64,000 bases of DNA from Bacillota bacterium (lineage in GTDB: Bacteria; Bacillota; Clostridia; Lachnospirales; Bianqueaceae): NCBI GenBank assembly GCA_017441925.1, contig JAFRUE010000012.1, positions 18,256 through 82,255 on the forward strand. Reading direction: 5' to 3'. A program made the translations under genes and the position numbers. Below, in pieces: positions 34,713-43,523 of the stretch (positions within the stretch are counted from its first letter, which is position 1; each line of letters opens with the position of its first letter). The notes under the pieces were generated by a model. That model had not been told where the DNA came from. It was given only the letters and a program-made list of their open reading frames with translations, and ran no database searches.

Positions 34713-36110
34713 ATGGCAGATACACAGCTGGCCCGCAGAATGAAGAGTCCATACGACAATACGGAATTCCGCAAAAAACTGACCGCGATCGTATTCCCGG
34801 TCGCGATCCAGGTTTTTATGCTATCACTTGTGAATGCCACAGACTCACTCATGCTGACGTATGTCAGTCAGGACGCGATGTCGGCGACGGCGCTTGCGGG
34901 ACAGATCCATTTTATACTGAACCTTCTCGTCAGCAGCCTGGCCAACGGAATCGGAATTCTGACAGCACAGTACTGGGGCAAAAAGGACATCCGGACGATC
35001 GAACGGATCATCCCGATCGGCCTGCGGGGCAATCTGCTGATCGGGCTTGCGTTTATGCTGCTCAGTCTGATCTTTCCCAAGGCGCTGATGCGGATCTTCG
35101 CTTCGGATGAGCTGCTGATCGATGCCGGAGCCACTTATCTCCGGTATGTCGCGCCTTCCTTCTTTCTTGTGGCCATATCGCAGATCTATCTGTCCGTCCT
35201 GAAAAACACCGGTCGTACCCGGAAAAGTTCAATGATCGCTACGTCGGCGGTCATCGTTAATCTGATCGGCAACGCGGTCCTGATTTTCGGCCTCTTTGGA
35301 GCACCTAAGCTCGGAATCATCGGCGCGGCCATCGCGACAGTGTTCTCGAGAGTCTTTGAGATGGGCTGGTGTATGATCGAAACCGCAAAAAAAGACCGCG
35401 TCAGAGTGCGCTGGGGACAGCTTTTCACGCGGAATAAAGTGCTGGAAGGAGATTTTCGTAAATATACGGTGCCGCTCTTAGTCTCGAGCCTCGTTTGGGG
35501 CGGCGCTTACACTTCCTATTCGGCGATCATGGGCCATCTTGGCAGCGACGCGGTAGCGGCCAATTCCGTCACGACAAATCTGCGGAGCATGCTGATCTGT
35601 TTTGCGCGCGGTGAGAGCGCAGGCGCGGGGATCCTGGTCGGAAATCTGCTCGGAGCGGGCGACCACGAAAAAGCCAGGGATTACGCGCGAAGGCTGACAC
35701 ATATCTCGATCGTAACAGGCATGATTTCCGGCTTTCTAATGATCGGCCTGGCGTTCTTCCTGCCGCGGTTCTTCCCGATCTCGGATACGGCAAAAGCCTA
35801 TCAGAAGATCATGATGATCTTCTGCGGATTCAATATGATGGCGCAGGCCGTCGCGACGGTTACATTGGACGGCATCTTCCCTGCGGGCGGCGACACGCGG
35901 TTCAACATGATGACAAATGTCTGGTTCATGTGGTGCTTTACGATTCCGCTGGGACTCTTGGCCGCATTCGTGCTGAAATGGCCGCCGATGGCCGTCTATT
36001 GCATCGTCAATTCGGACGAGATCGTCAAAATGCCGCTTGTCTATAAGCATTACAAGACCTATGTCTGGCTGAAAAATATCACAAGGGACACAGAAGGAAC
36101 GGAAGAATAG
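34713..36110 (+). CDS. MATE-family efflux transporter (copy 3 of 4)
   Basis: The 465-residue protein has the twelve-helix MATE layout. The first half contains FPVAIQVFMLSLVNATDSLML and the second begins KYTVPLLVSSLVWGGAYTSYSAIMGHLG (28 residues; core VPLLVSSLVWG). I chose the ATG at 34713, preceded by GAGAGG, because the promoter at 34632-34660 lies inside the longer frame and residues before it are not membrane-like. The gene ends 8 bp before the convergent PfkB gene, with no terminator between. This copy is of the subtype often annotated as a sodium-driven multidrug pump; the substrate is unknown. Confidence 0.86.
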   Translation: MADTQLARRMKSPYDNTEFRKKLTAIVFPVAIQVFMLSLVNATDSLMLTYVSQDAMSATALAGQIHFILNLLVSSLANGIGILTAQYWGKKDIRTIERIIPIGLRGNLLIGLAFMLLSLIFPKALMRIFASDELLIDAGATYLRYVAPSFFLVAISQIYLSVLKNTGRTRKSSMIATSAVIVNLIGNAVLIFGLFGAPKLGIIGAAIATVFSRVFEMGWCMIETAKKDRVRVRWGQLFTRNKVLEGDFRKYTVPLLVSSLVWGGAYTSYSAIMGHLGSDAVAANSVTTNLRSMLICFARGESAGAGILVGNLLGAGDHEKARDYARRLTHISIVTGMISGFLMIGLAFFLPRFFPISDTAKAYQKIMMIFCGFNMMAQAVATVTLDGIFPAGGDTRFNMMTNVWFMWCFTIPLGLLAAFVLKWPPMAVYCIVNSDEIVKMPLVYKHYKTYVWLKNITRDTEGTEE

Positions 36111-36118
36111 AGACGGTC

Positions 36119-37045
36119 TTAACCGGCAGTATGGATAAATTGTCTGAGAAGGGCGTCGGGCTGTGCCGCGGAAAGCAGTGCAGCGGTGGCGCCTCTTTTT
36201 GTGACGCTGACGGCAGCGCAGGCAGAGGCGAAAAGGACAGCTTCCCGGAGCTTCTCGTCGGTGAGAACTGTCCCTGATGAGAGCTTGTGGATCAGACCTG
36301 CGTTGAAAGCGTCTCCGGCGCCGATGCCGTCAACACATTCGACGGGGAATGCCGGAACAGTAAAGGCTTTGCCGGATTCGGGGAGGACATAGCAGCCGCG
36401 CTCGGCAAGTTTAATGATGACATTGCGGACGCCATAAGAACGGAAGACGCGGGCAGCTTCTTCCGGGGCCCCGGTCTGCGTATAATGCAGCGCCTCGGCT
36501 TCATTCGGCGTGATCCAGTCGAGCAGCGCCAGTGTTTTACGATAGTCGGCCAGCTGCGGATCTGTCCCTTTCGGCAGTTTGGTATCTGCAAGAAGCATCG
36601 TACCGGGGAAGGATTTCACCCGGCGGGCAAAATCGAGGCAGTCTGCGGGATCAAGAAAAGGCGGACGGAAGAGACTTGCCATCGTGACAAACGAAAAACC
36701 GTCCCCGGGGAGATTCGGATGATAGCCGGCGAGTGAATGTGCTTTGGAAACGCGGGACCGCCGGCCTCCATCGGTATCGACAGTGAGCAGCGAAACGAGT
36801 GTCGTGCCGTCATAAACCGACTGCAGCTCAATGCCTTCCCGGTTAAGCATGGTACGGATCATGTCCCCGGCCGCGTCGTGACCGACAGGTGCGATCAGAC
36901 GGACCCGTTCGCCCAGACGGGCCAGAGAAACGGCTTCGTTAAAGGCTTCGCCGCCCGGGGCAAGTGTGATGGCATCAGCGACACTTTCGGTACCGGACGC
37001 GGTGATAATACAGTCGATCAGGACAGTTCCTGCACAGATGATCAT
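36119..37045 (-). CDS. PfkB-family carbohydrate kinase
   Basis: The 308-residue kinase has a PfkB N-terminal start MIICAGTVLIDCII, the first signature around LAPGGEAFNEAVSLARLG and the second CVDGIGAGDAFNAGLIHKL with the catalytic Asp. TPNEAEALHYT is typical of the family. I chose the ATG at 37045 because AAAGGAGG lies just upstream; the frame is open 19 codons further without a ribosome site. It stands alone, divergent from a ThrH-type phosphatase. The interval holds a phased GGGAC repeat. The substrate could be fructose, a 2-keto-3-deoxy acid or ribose; it cannot be decided by eye. Confidence 0.83.
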   Translation of the reverse strand: MIICAGTVLIDCIITASGTESVADAITLAPGGEAFNEAVSLARLGERVRLIAPVGHDAAGDMIRTMLNREGIELQSVYDGTTLVSLLTVDTDGGRRSRVSKAHSLAGYHPNLPGDGFSFVTMASLFRPPFLDPADCLDFARRVKSFPGTMLLADTKLPKGTDPQLADYRKTLALLDWITPNEAEALHYTQTGAPEEAARVFRSYGVRNVIIKLAERGCYVLPESGKAFTVPAFPVECVDGIGAGDAFNAGLIHKLSSGTVLTDEKLREAVLFASACAAVSVTKRGATAALLSAAQPDALLRQFIHTAG

Positions 37046-37061
37046 GGGAAAGCCTCCTTTA

Positions 37062-37123
37062 GGGACAGTTTCAGGGACGGACTGGGGACGAATCGGGGAC
37101 AATTCGGGGACAAATCAAGGGAC
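37062..37123. repeat. Six GGGAC motifs phased at 11-12 bp
   Basis: GGGAC occurs at 37062, 37074, 37085, 37096, 37107 and 37119, with steps of 12, 11, 11, 11 and 12 bp, close to one helical turn. The bases between are mostly AAT and C/G rich. The run lies between the kinase ribosome site and the ThrH promoter, so it could be a binding array for a regulator of one or both genes, or a scar of short repeat expansion. Confidence 0.85.
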
Positions 37124-37139
37124 GGATCCTGCAGACAGT

Positions 37140-37168
37140 TTGCATTTTTACGCAGTCTGCGGTATAAT
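37140..37168 (+). promoter_or_regulatory. Promoter for the ThrH-type phosphatase gene
   Basis: TTGCAT (37140-37145) and TATAAT (37163-37168) are 17 bp apart, 90 bp before the start codon. Confidence 0.8.
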
Positions 37169-37177
37169 CGGATTCAC

Positions 37178-37214
37178 AGATCGGGCTCATATTATATGGA
37201 CAGAGCCCGGATCT
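37178..37214 (+). promoter_or_regulatory. Leader hairpin before the ThrH-type gene
   Basis: AGATC-GGGCTC pairs with GAGCCC-G-GATCT with one bulge around a 14-base AT-rich loop. It lies in the 5-prime untranslated leader and lacks a T-run, so it is not a terminator. It may stabilise the RNA or bind a regulator. Confidence 0.5.
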
Positions 37215-37257
37215 GCAAGCCGGATAGAGATTTATGAGACGGAGGAGAGGGATCGCT

Positions 37258-37860
37258 ATGGATGTGTTGTGTTTGGACCTCGAGGGAGTACTGGTACCGG
37301 AGATCTGGATTGCTTTTTCAAAAGCGTCGGGAATCCCGGAGTTGTCACGGACAACACGGGACGAGCCCGATTACGATAAACTCATGCGTTTCCGTCTCGA
37401 AATTCTTAAGGAGCGCGGGATCCGGCTGAAGGAGATCCAGGAAATCATCGGAACGATGGAGCCGATGGACGGTGCGCGGGAATTTCTCGACGAAATGCGC
37501 AGTCTGACGCAGGTCATCATTCTGAGTGATACGTTCACGCAGTTCGCTATGCCGCTGATGAAAAAACTCGGCTGGCCGACGCTTTTCTGCAATACACTGA
37601 ATGTGGATCCGAAAGGCAATGTCGTTGGCTATACGATGCGCTGCGAACATTCCAAACTGACGTCTGTGCGCTGCCTGCAGCAGATGGGCTTTGATACCAT
37701 CGCCGCAGGGGACAGTTATAATGACCTTGCGATGATCCGCGCAAGCCGTGCGGGATTCCTGTTCCGTACGACAGACGCGATCCGCGAAGCGAACCCGGAT
37801 CTGCCGGCGTTCGAAGATTACAAGGACTTTGCGGCTGCCGTCAAAGCGATTCTGCGCTGA
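37258..37860 (+). CDS. thrH: ThrH-type phosphoserine phosphatase/homoserine phosphotransferase
   Basis: The 200-residue HAD-family protein has motif I CLDLEGVLVPE, motif II IILSDTFTQF, the Lys region SKLTSVRCLQ and motif IV IAAGDSYNDLAMI. The LDLEGVL form of motif I (Glu in place of Asp at the fourth position) and the overall length match ThrH. ThrH can dephosphorylate phosphoserine and can move the phosphate to homoserine, linking serine and threonine synthesis. The ATG at 37258 follows GGAGAGG. Its 3-prime end overlaps that of the convergent P-loop kinase by 20 bp. Confidence 0.85.
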   Translation: MDVLCLDLEGVLVPEIWIAFSKASGIPELSRTTRDEPDYDKLMRFRLEILKERGIRLKEIQEIIGTMEPMDGAREFLDEMRSLTQVIILSDTFTQFAMPLMKKLGWPTLFCNTLNVDPKGNVVGYTMRCEHSKLTSVRCLQQMGFDTIAAGDSYNDLAMIRASRAGFLFRTTDAIREANPDLPAFEDYKDFAAAVKAILR

Positions 37861-38710
37861 GCGGAGCGCTCTGCAAGGAGATGTCGGAACCGCCCGTTAT
37901 ATAATATCGCCCATCACGGACTTCCAGAAGGAGGTCCGCTTTTTTTGGCCTGTCGGTGAGGACGAGCTCCGCGTTTCGCCCGTCGGAGAAAGCATAGAAT
38001 GCTTCGGCCTCCGCCTGCGGATGGCCGCTTGCGGTCTTGCGGGCAATCAGCCGTTCCCGGAGGATGGAAAGATCCGCGTACATGTATAAACTATAATCAC
38101 AGAACTGCCCGGCGAGTTCTTTCCAGGGTGAAGAATCAAGCAGCAGATAGTTGCCTTCTACAAGGAAGATCTGACCCGTAAGTGTCCCCGAATCGGGTAA
38201 GACATCGTGGAGCGTCCGACTGTAGGAAGGCCACAAGACCGTATCGGAAGCGCGGGCTTCTATGAGCTTTGCGGCAAGAGCATCTACGTCAAAAGTCTCC
38301 GGCGCGCCTTTAATCTCATCAAAGAGGATCGTCCGGCCATCCCGGACCGTCGTGTGACTTTTCAGCCAGGCAGCATAATGGTGAAAACCGTCCATCGGGG
38401 CGGCCTGGACCGGCAGTGTGCCGTCAGGGACAAACCGTGGATCCCGCGACAATGCGGCCAGAAAAGACACCAGCGTTGTTTTGCCGCAGCCCGGCGGCGC
38501 GGCGAGGAAGACAAACATCCGCCGGCCAAGGGCTTTCTGCCGGGCGGTCCATTCAGCGAGGAGAGGTGCAAAAATGTCCCGGATATCCGCCATGTCAAAA
38601 TAAGCAGTCGTCTCAAGCCCGCTGTTTTCAAATGTGAAGCAGCAGGCTCCGCTTTCTGTAAGACAGATGGTTCCTGATTCTGATGCTTTCTCGGATAGCG
38701 GCCGGTTCAT
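37841..38710 (-). CDS. P-loop kinase of the PanK/uridine-kinase class
   Basis: The 289-residue protein has a Walker A motif AAPPGCGKTTLVSFLAAL at about residue 72 and APMDGFHHYAAWLKSH, the substrate-side motif of the phosphoribulokinase/uridine-kinase/pantothenate-kinase class. A later EGNYLLLDSSPWKELAGQFD-like block (EGNYLLL core) is typical of the sugar and nucleoside kinase branch. The start is uncertain: the ATG at 38710 follows GATGAGG with 6 bases, while the frame is open to an ATG at 38752. The substrate may be a nucleoside or a sugar such as fructose. The gene overlaps the end of the ThrH gene by 20 bp, so converging transcripts share sequence. Confidence 0.75.
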   Translation of the reverse strand: MNRPLSEKASESGTICLTESGACCFTFENSGLETTAYFDMADIRDIFAPLLAEWTARQKALGRRMFVFLAAPPGCGKTTLVSFLAALSRDPRFVPDGTLPVQAAPMDGFHHYAAWLKSHTTVRDGRTILFDEIKGAPETFDVDALAAKLIEARASDTVLWPSYSRTLHDVLPDSGTLTGQIFLVEGNYLLLDSSPWKELAGQFCDYSLYMYADLSILRERLIARKTASGHPQAEAEAFYAFSDGRNAELVLTDRPKKADLLLEVRDGRYYITGGSDISLQSAPLSAESL

Positions 38711-38828
38711 ATATTTCCTCATCCTTCCGTATATAGATTGCGTGGCAGGCATTCATGACCTTATTATAGCATGAGCTTCGTAAAATATCGATAGATTCCT
38801 GATAAATGCGGCGGTACCTGCGTATCGA

Positions 38829-38857
38829 TTGACACAGCCTGCGGTTTCCGCTACAAT
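38829..38857 (+). promoter_or_regulatory. Promoter for the GH5 gene
   Basis: TTGACA (38829-38834) and TACAAT (38852-38857) are 17 bp apart, 32 bp before the start at 38889. Confidence 0.78.
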
Positions 38858-38888
38858 TGACATATAATGAGTACGGGAGGCGTGTACA

Positions 38889-39986
38889 ATGGCAGAAATT
38901 CGCGGAGTAAACCTGGGCAACTGGCTGGTGTTGGAGAAATGGATGGAACCGGAGCTTTTCCGCGGCACGACGGCGGAGGACGAGACAGAACTCTGTATCC
39001 AGCTGGGCGAGGAGAAGTATGCCCGGCTCCGGGAGCACAGGGACACATATATTACAAAAGCGGACTTCGAGTACATCGCGGCGCATGGGCTGAATATCGT
39101 GCGGATTCCTGTACCGCATTTCATTTTTGACGATTGCGAGCCCTATGTAGGCTGCATCGAGTACCTGGACAAGGCTTTTGTCTGGGCTAATGAGACCGGG
39201 CTTAGGATCCTGATCGACCTGCATACCGCCCGGGACAGCCAGAACGGTTTTGACAACGGGGGAATCTGCGGCGTGTGCAAGTGGCATCTGAAGCAGGAGA
39301 ATATCGATCATACCATTTCGGTGCTGGAGAAGCTGGCCATCCGTTACAAAGACGAGCCCGCCCTTTACGGCATCGAGCTGCTCAACGAACCCATCGCTCC
39401 CGAGATGTTCGCGGTGATGCAGAAAGCAAACCGTTACCCGCCGCATGACCCCAAGCGTGCCGAGGGCAGCTGCGGAGTGCCGGACGACGTGCTGCGCAGA
39501 TTCTACACCGATGCCTATCATGTGCTTCGCCGTCACCTGAAAGATGAGACGGTCATCATGTTCCATGACGGTTTCCGGCTGAAAAACTGGAAGGACTTCA
39601 TGCAGACGGAGGAGTACGTCAACGTGGTGCTGGATACGCATATGTATCTGGCTTTTGCGGCGTGGGACGGCAGGGACGGTTTCAAGGACCTGCTGGATCA
39701 TACGCTGGCCGGCTTTGCTGAGGATATCCGCGAGATGAGCCGGTATTTCCCGATCGTCGTCGGTGAGTGGTGCGATTCTTTCCCTGTCGACCGGACCGCG
39801 CGTGCGGATGATACGCCTCTTGCCCGGGAGAGCATGATCCGTGCTGCCGCTGCGGCGCAGCTCTATGCTTTTGAACAGGCCTACGGCTGGTTCTTCTGGA
39901 GCTATAAACTCATCAGCGAACCTCAGGGATGGGATGCAAGGAAAGCTTTCCTGGCGGGCTGGCTGCCCGATAACTGCGGATCGTGA
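38889..39986 (+). CDS. GH5-family glycoside hydrolase
   Basis: The 365-residue TIM-barrel enzyme starts EIRGVNLGNWLVLEKWM, the usual GH5 opening. It contains IVRIPVPHFIF, ILIDLHTARDSQNG, GIELLNEPIAPE (acid/base Glu) and FPIVVGEWCDSF (nucleophile Glu). It ends WGWFFWSYKL-like (YGWFFWSYKL). No signal peptide is present, so it acts inside the cell on imported oligosaccharides. The form resembles exo-beta-1,3-glucanase and beta-glucosidase subfamilies more than secreted cellulases. The GGGAGG site fits the ATG. Confidence 0.88.
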   Translation: MAEIRGVNLGNWLVLEKWMEPELFRGTTAEDETELCIQLGEEKYARLREHRDTYITKADFEYIAAHGLNIVRIPVPHFIFDDCEPYVGCIEYLDKAFVWANETGLRILIDLHTARDSQNGFDNGGICGVCKWHLKQENIDHTISVLEKLAIRYKDEPALYGIELLNEPIAPEMFAVMQKANRYPPHDPKRAEGSCGVPDDVLRRFYTDAYHVLRRHLKDETVIMFHDGFRLKNWKDFMQTEEYVNVVLDTHMYLAFAAWDGRDGFKDLLDHTLAGFAEDIREMSRYFPIVVGEWCDSFPVDRTARADDTPLARESMIRAAAAAQLYAFEQAYGWFFWSYKLISEPQGWDARKAFLAGWLPDNCGS

Positions 39987-40077
39987 TGAAAAAAGGTTAT
40001 GCAAGCATTCCTTGCGTGACTTTGTGATTCTCTGGATATATCATGATGTCAGATCAGATTCACAAGGAGGTTACATC

Positions 40078-40764
40078 ATGAGCAGTGTGGCGAGGAATAT
40101 CCGGCGGTTGAGAATCAGCCATCATATGACGCAGGAGGACTTGGCCGGTAAGATGTATGTGACCAGGCAGGCGGTCAGCAATTGGGAGACGGGCAAGAAC
40201 CAGCCCGATACAGATACTTTGATCGCGCTGGCGGAGGCCTTCGGGACGGATGCAAACGAGCTGATTTACGGCACGGCTAAAGGAGACTGGCCCAGGTTTC
40301 AGAATAAATATGTCAGAGCTGCAGTTATCTGCGGAGCCGTATTCATTCTGATGCTGGGGCTGCATGAATGGTTCCTGCCGTATCTGAAAAAAGCGGTTTC
40401 CGATATCTACAGCAATTGGGGAGAAAGACTCTCAGGTTATGAATTCTATTTCATTCCGTTATTTTCGGAAGCCGGTATGGCGGCCGCTTTGAGCCCGCTG
40501 ATCCTGTCCGTCTTGTCCTTCCGGTTCGACATAAGAACTGCGTGCAGAAAATTTCTCGTTCTTATCGGGATTCTTCTGCTGATACCCGTAGTGTTTCTCG
40601 TTGTGGAATATGCAGCAGCACTGCTCTCTGCTGCGAAATCTTTCCGGTTGGCGTGGCTGGTATTCGCGGGGTATAAATGGATGAGAGTGCCGCTGTTTAT
40701 GATCATGCCTTTTATAGCGGGAGTTCTGTTTTTCCTGTGGTATAACAGGAAAAAAGACGAGTGA
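40078..40764 (+). CDS. XRE-family regulator with C-terminal membrane domain
   Basis: The 228-residue protein has an N-terminal helix-turn-helix (residues 1-65: RNIRRLRISHHMTQEDLAGK, YVTRQAVSNWETGKNQPDTDT). About four hydrophobic segments follow (around residues 82-100, 135-160, 165-190 and 200-220). Such membrane-tethered XRE regulators sense envelope conditions or small molecules in Bacillota. AAGGAGG lies before the ATG at 40078. It is followed by a MATE pump whose promoter and operator lie 30 to 80 bp past its stop. It may regulate that pump, but the operator shape there suits a MarR-type factor better. Confidence 0.82.
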   Translation: MSSVARNIRRLRISHHMTQEDLAGKMYVTRQAVSNWETGKNQPDTDTLIALAEAFGTDANELIYGTAKGDWPRFQNKYVRAAVICGAVFILMLGLHEWFLPYLKKAVSDIYSNWGERLSGYEFYFIPLFSEAGMAAALSPLILSVLSFRFDIRTACRKFLVLIGILLLIPVVFLVVEYAAALLSAAKSFRLAWLVFAGYKWMRVPLFMIMPFIAGVLFFLWYNRKKDE

Positions 40765-40795
40765 TGATATCTGTCTGTATTTTTTTCGGTTCCGC

Positions 40796-40846
40796 TTGAC
40801 AACAGATCCTGACAGTGCTAATCTATTAGTTGCACATACAACTAAT
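40796..40846 (+). promoter_or_regulatory. Promoter with overlapping MarR-like operator, fourth MATE gene
   Basis: TTGACA (40796-40801) and TAATCT (40819-40824) have a 17-bp spacer. Immediately after the -10, ATTAGTTG and CAACTAAT form a perfect 8-bp inverted repeat with a 6-bp centre (40825-40846). This is the size and base pattern common to MarR-family operators, set to block the start of transcription. Confidence 0.8.
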
Positions 40847-40865
40847 TTGAAGCAAGGGAGTTTTC

Positions 40866-42236
40866 ATGAGCAACACGGTAACACAGACAGAACCTTCGAG
40901 GTCTCTTTTCACGACAAAAACCCTGATCAGCCTGGCGCTGCCGCTGATTGTAGAGCAGCTGCTCTCCATCACGGTCGGTATGTTCGACACGATGATGGTC
41001 TCCAACATCGGTCAGACCGCAGTGTCCGGTATATCACTTGTGGATTCGGTCAATGTTCTGCTTAACAATATCCTCAATGCGCTTGGCATCGGCGGTTCGG
41101 TCATCATCGCACAGCTGCTCGGACGCAAGGACATGGATAATGCCGAAGAAGCGTCACGGCAGGTCATGCTGCTGGCTGGTCTGGCTTCCGGGGCGGTCGC
41201 CGTAATCGCGATTCTGCTGAACCGTCAGATCCTCGGACTGCTGTATCCTAAAATCGAAGCAGAAGTTATGCGGAACGGGATCACCTATTTCTATGTAACT
41301 GCACTGAGCTATCCGGTCTGGGGCGTCTACAACGCCTGCGCAGGTGTTTTCCGCGCGATGGGCAATACAAAAGTGTCCATGACGGTTTCATTCGGAATGA
41401 ATATTCTGAATGTTGCGCTGAATGCACTGTTCATCTACGGACTGCATATGGGAGTGCTGGGAGCAGGTCTTGCGACGCTGATTGCCCGGACAGCCGCGTC
41501 CGTCTGGCTGGTCATCCGGCTGCGCAGCCCGCAGAATCCGCTTTCGGTCCGTTCTTATACGCTGCGCCTGCAGGGGAAATATGTCAAAGAAATCCTGTCG
41601 ATCGGTCTGCCGACGAGCTTTGAGAACCTGATCTTCCAGCTCGGCAAGATCATGATCGCGACGCAGGTCGCATTGCTTGCGACCTCCGCGATCGCGGCAA
41701 ATGCTGTCGCGAACAGTGTTTCGGGTATCCAGACGATCCCCGGAGCAGGTATCCGGATCGCGTCCCTGACGGTCGTAGGACAGTGTATCGGCGCTTCCCG
41801 CAAGGATGAGGCGGAACTGAATCTCCGGAGGCTGATGCGGATGGCATATGTCAGCCATCTGATCCTGAATATCGGGGTTGTGCTTGCATCCGGACTGATC
41901 GTCAGCTGGTACAGTCTGGGCGAGGAAGCCGCTGCCGTAGCACGCAGGCTGCTGCTGATGAATGCTGCGGCTGCCTGTACGGTCTGGCCGCCGTCCTTTA
42001 TTCTGCCGCACGCTTTCCGTGGAGCACGGGATATCAAAGTACCTTTTATCATATCGGTCGTTTCCATGTGGCTCTGCAGGGTGTTTGGCAGCATCCTTCT
42101 CGGAAATATCCTCGGATTCGGTATCTACGGGATCTGGGCTGCCGTTATCCTCGACTGGCTGTTCCGCGCTGTATTCTATACAGTCCGCTTCCTGCGCGGT
42201 ACATGGGCAAAACAGCAGGCGGTGATGGGAAAATAA
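40866..42236 (+). CDS. MATE-family efflux transporter (copy 4 of 4)
   Basis: The 456-residue protein has about twelve helices with LALPLIVEQLLSITVGMFDTMMVS early and SIGLPTSFENLIFQLGKIMIA at the start of the second half. It is the NorM/DinF-like type that is widespread in Clostridia. AAGGGAG precedes the ATG. It has its own promoter with a MarR-like operator and ends at a terminator, so it is a separately controlled unit. Drug- or metabolite-inducible expression is likely; no MarR gene is visible in the window. Confidence 0.87.
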   Translation: MSNTVTQTEPSRSLFTTKTLISLALPLIVEQLLSITVGMFDTMMVSNIGQTAVSGISLVDSVNVLLNNILNALGIGGSVIIAQLLGRKDMDNAEEASRQVMLLAGLASGAVAVIAILLNRQILGLLYPKIEAEVMRNGITYFYVTALSYPVWGVYNACAGVFRAMGNTKVSMTVSFGMNILNVALNALFIYGLHMGVLGAGLATLIARTAASVWLVIRLRSPQNPLSVRSYTLRLQGKYVKEILSIGLPTSFENLIFQLGKIMIATQVALLATSAIAANAVANSVSGIQTIPGAGIRIASLTVVGQCIGASRKDEAELNLRRLMRMAYVSHLILNIGVVLASGLIVSWYSLGEEAAAVARRLLLMNAAAACTVWPPSFILPHAFRGARDIKVPFIISVVSMWLCRVFGSILLGNILGFGIYGIWAAVILDWLFRAVFYTVRFLRGTWAKQQAVMGK

Positions 42237-42280
42237 AGAATCGGTCAGACAATGACCAGGTGAGGAATTTGCAGAATCAG

Positions 42281-42316
42281 CCGCAGAACGGAATAACAAA
42301 CGTTCTGCGGTTTTTA
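42281..42316 (+). terminator. Terminator after the fourth MATE gene
   Basis: CCGCAGAACG pairs perfectly with CGTTCTGCGG around a 10-base loop and is followed by TTTTT. Confidence 0.88.
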
Positions 42317-42367
42317 TATGCGCAGCGAGAACGCACGGATCTCAATCAAAATAATGCAGTAAAACTC

Positions 42368-42440
42368 TTGACAACTGCGATATGATAGTATATTATACGA
42401 TTATAAATAATGATATAAAAATTATTATTCGACTTATAAT
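42368..42440 (+). promoter_or_regulatory. Promoter and AT-rich operator region of the sugar-uptake locus
   Basis: TTGACA (42368-42373) and TATTAT (42391-42396) have a 17-bp spacer. Downstream to about 42440 are AT-rich inverted repeats built on AATAAT and ATTATT. Similar elements overlap the promoter of the GntR/LacI-type regulator at 50092-50128, so the same regulator may bind both. The rest of the gap to 42550 is a leader with no gene seen. Confidence 0.65.
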
Positions 42441-42549
42441 TAACGTTATAAAATAGTCATAATACAAATTATTACCGCATCCGGCATTTGGAAGCGTCAT
42501 TCTGCAGATGTATAGCAGAGTAAAGATTCCGTAGAGAAGGAGATACAAG

Positions 42550-43512
42550 ATGTTTCGGTCAAAGGACGGTATTGGGAAAGCAAACAATCCTCGGATCAGG
42601 AAATATTCGTTCCGGAATATCCGCCACGATTTTAAGATGAGTTGGGAAGTCTATCTGCTGGCGATCCCGATTCTTCTGTATTTTATTGTGTTCAATTACA
42701 TTCCGATGGCCGGGATTCTGATGGCTTTTGAGAACTACAGTCCCAAGAAAGGGTTTTTCCACAGTGCATGGGTCGGACTGAAACACTTTCGGGATTTTTT
42801 CGGTAGCTACTATTTTGAACGGCTGATCGGGAATACGTTCGCGATCAGCGGTCTTTCCATTCTGTTTGCTTTTCCGGCTCCTATCATTCTGGCGCTGATG
42901 CTGAACGAGATCGTCACGAAATGGTTTAAGAAGACGGTTCAGACGATGAGCTATCTGCCGTATTTCGTCTCGGTCGTCGTCATTTGCGGACTGATCAAAA
43001 GTTTCTGTGATACCAACGGGGTGATTACGAATTTCGTCGTTGCTCTGGGTACTGCAAGAAGGAATCTCCTGAGCGATCCGGCTTTGTTCCGGCCGATCTA
43101 TATTGTCTCCGATATCTGGTCGGGGATCGGTTTTGGTTCCATCATCTACCTGGCTGCGTTGTCAAGTGTGGATCAGGAGCTTTACGAAGCGGCTGTGCTG
43201 GACGGCGCGGGGAGATGGATGCAGACCTGGCATGTGACGCTGCCGGGAATCTCGTCTACGATCATTATCATGCTGATCATGCGGATGGGCAGCATCTTCA
43301 GCGTCGGATTTGAGAAGATCATCCTTCTGTATAATCCGCTGACGTATGAGACGGCAGATGTGATCTCCAGTTTTACGTACCGCAAAGGCCTGATCGAAAA
43401 CAATTACGGTTATTCTACAGCTGTCGGTCTGTTCAATTCGGTTGTTAATTTTGTCATGCTTCTGATCTCCAACTGGATTGCCCGCAGATTCTCAGAGACC
43501 AGTCTGTTCTGA
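42550..43512 (+). CDS. ABC sugar transporter permease (LplB-like)
   Basis: The 320-residue protein has about six membrane helices and the EAA loop LYEAAVLDGAGRWMQTWHVTLPGI, where permeases contact the ATPase. It is like the LplB/YtcP type of carbohydrate permease. It is followed 11 bp later by the second permease and then by the binding protein. No ATPase gene is in the locus, so a shared MsmX-like ATPase elsewhere should power it. Confidence 0.9.
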   Translation: MFRSKDGIGKANNPRIRKYSFRNIRHDFKMSWEVYLLAIPILLYFIVFNYIPMAGILMAFENYSPKKGFFHSAWVGLKHFRDFFGSYYFERLIGNTFAISGLSILFAFPAPIILALMLNEIVTKWFKKTVQTMSYLPYFVSVVVICGLIKSFCDTNGVITNFVVALGTARRNLLSDPALFRPIYIVSDIWSGIGFGSIIYLAALSSVDQELYEAAVLDGAGRWMQTWHVTLPGISSTIIIMLIMRMGSIFSVGFEKIILLYNPLTYETADVISSFTYRKGLIENNYGYSTAVGLFNSVVNFVMLLISNWIARRFSETSLF

Positions 43513-43523
43513 GGAGGTAAGAA

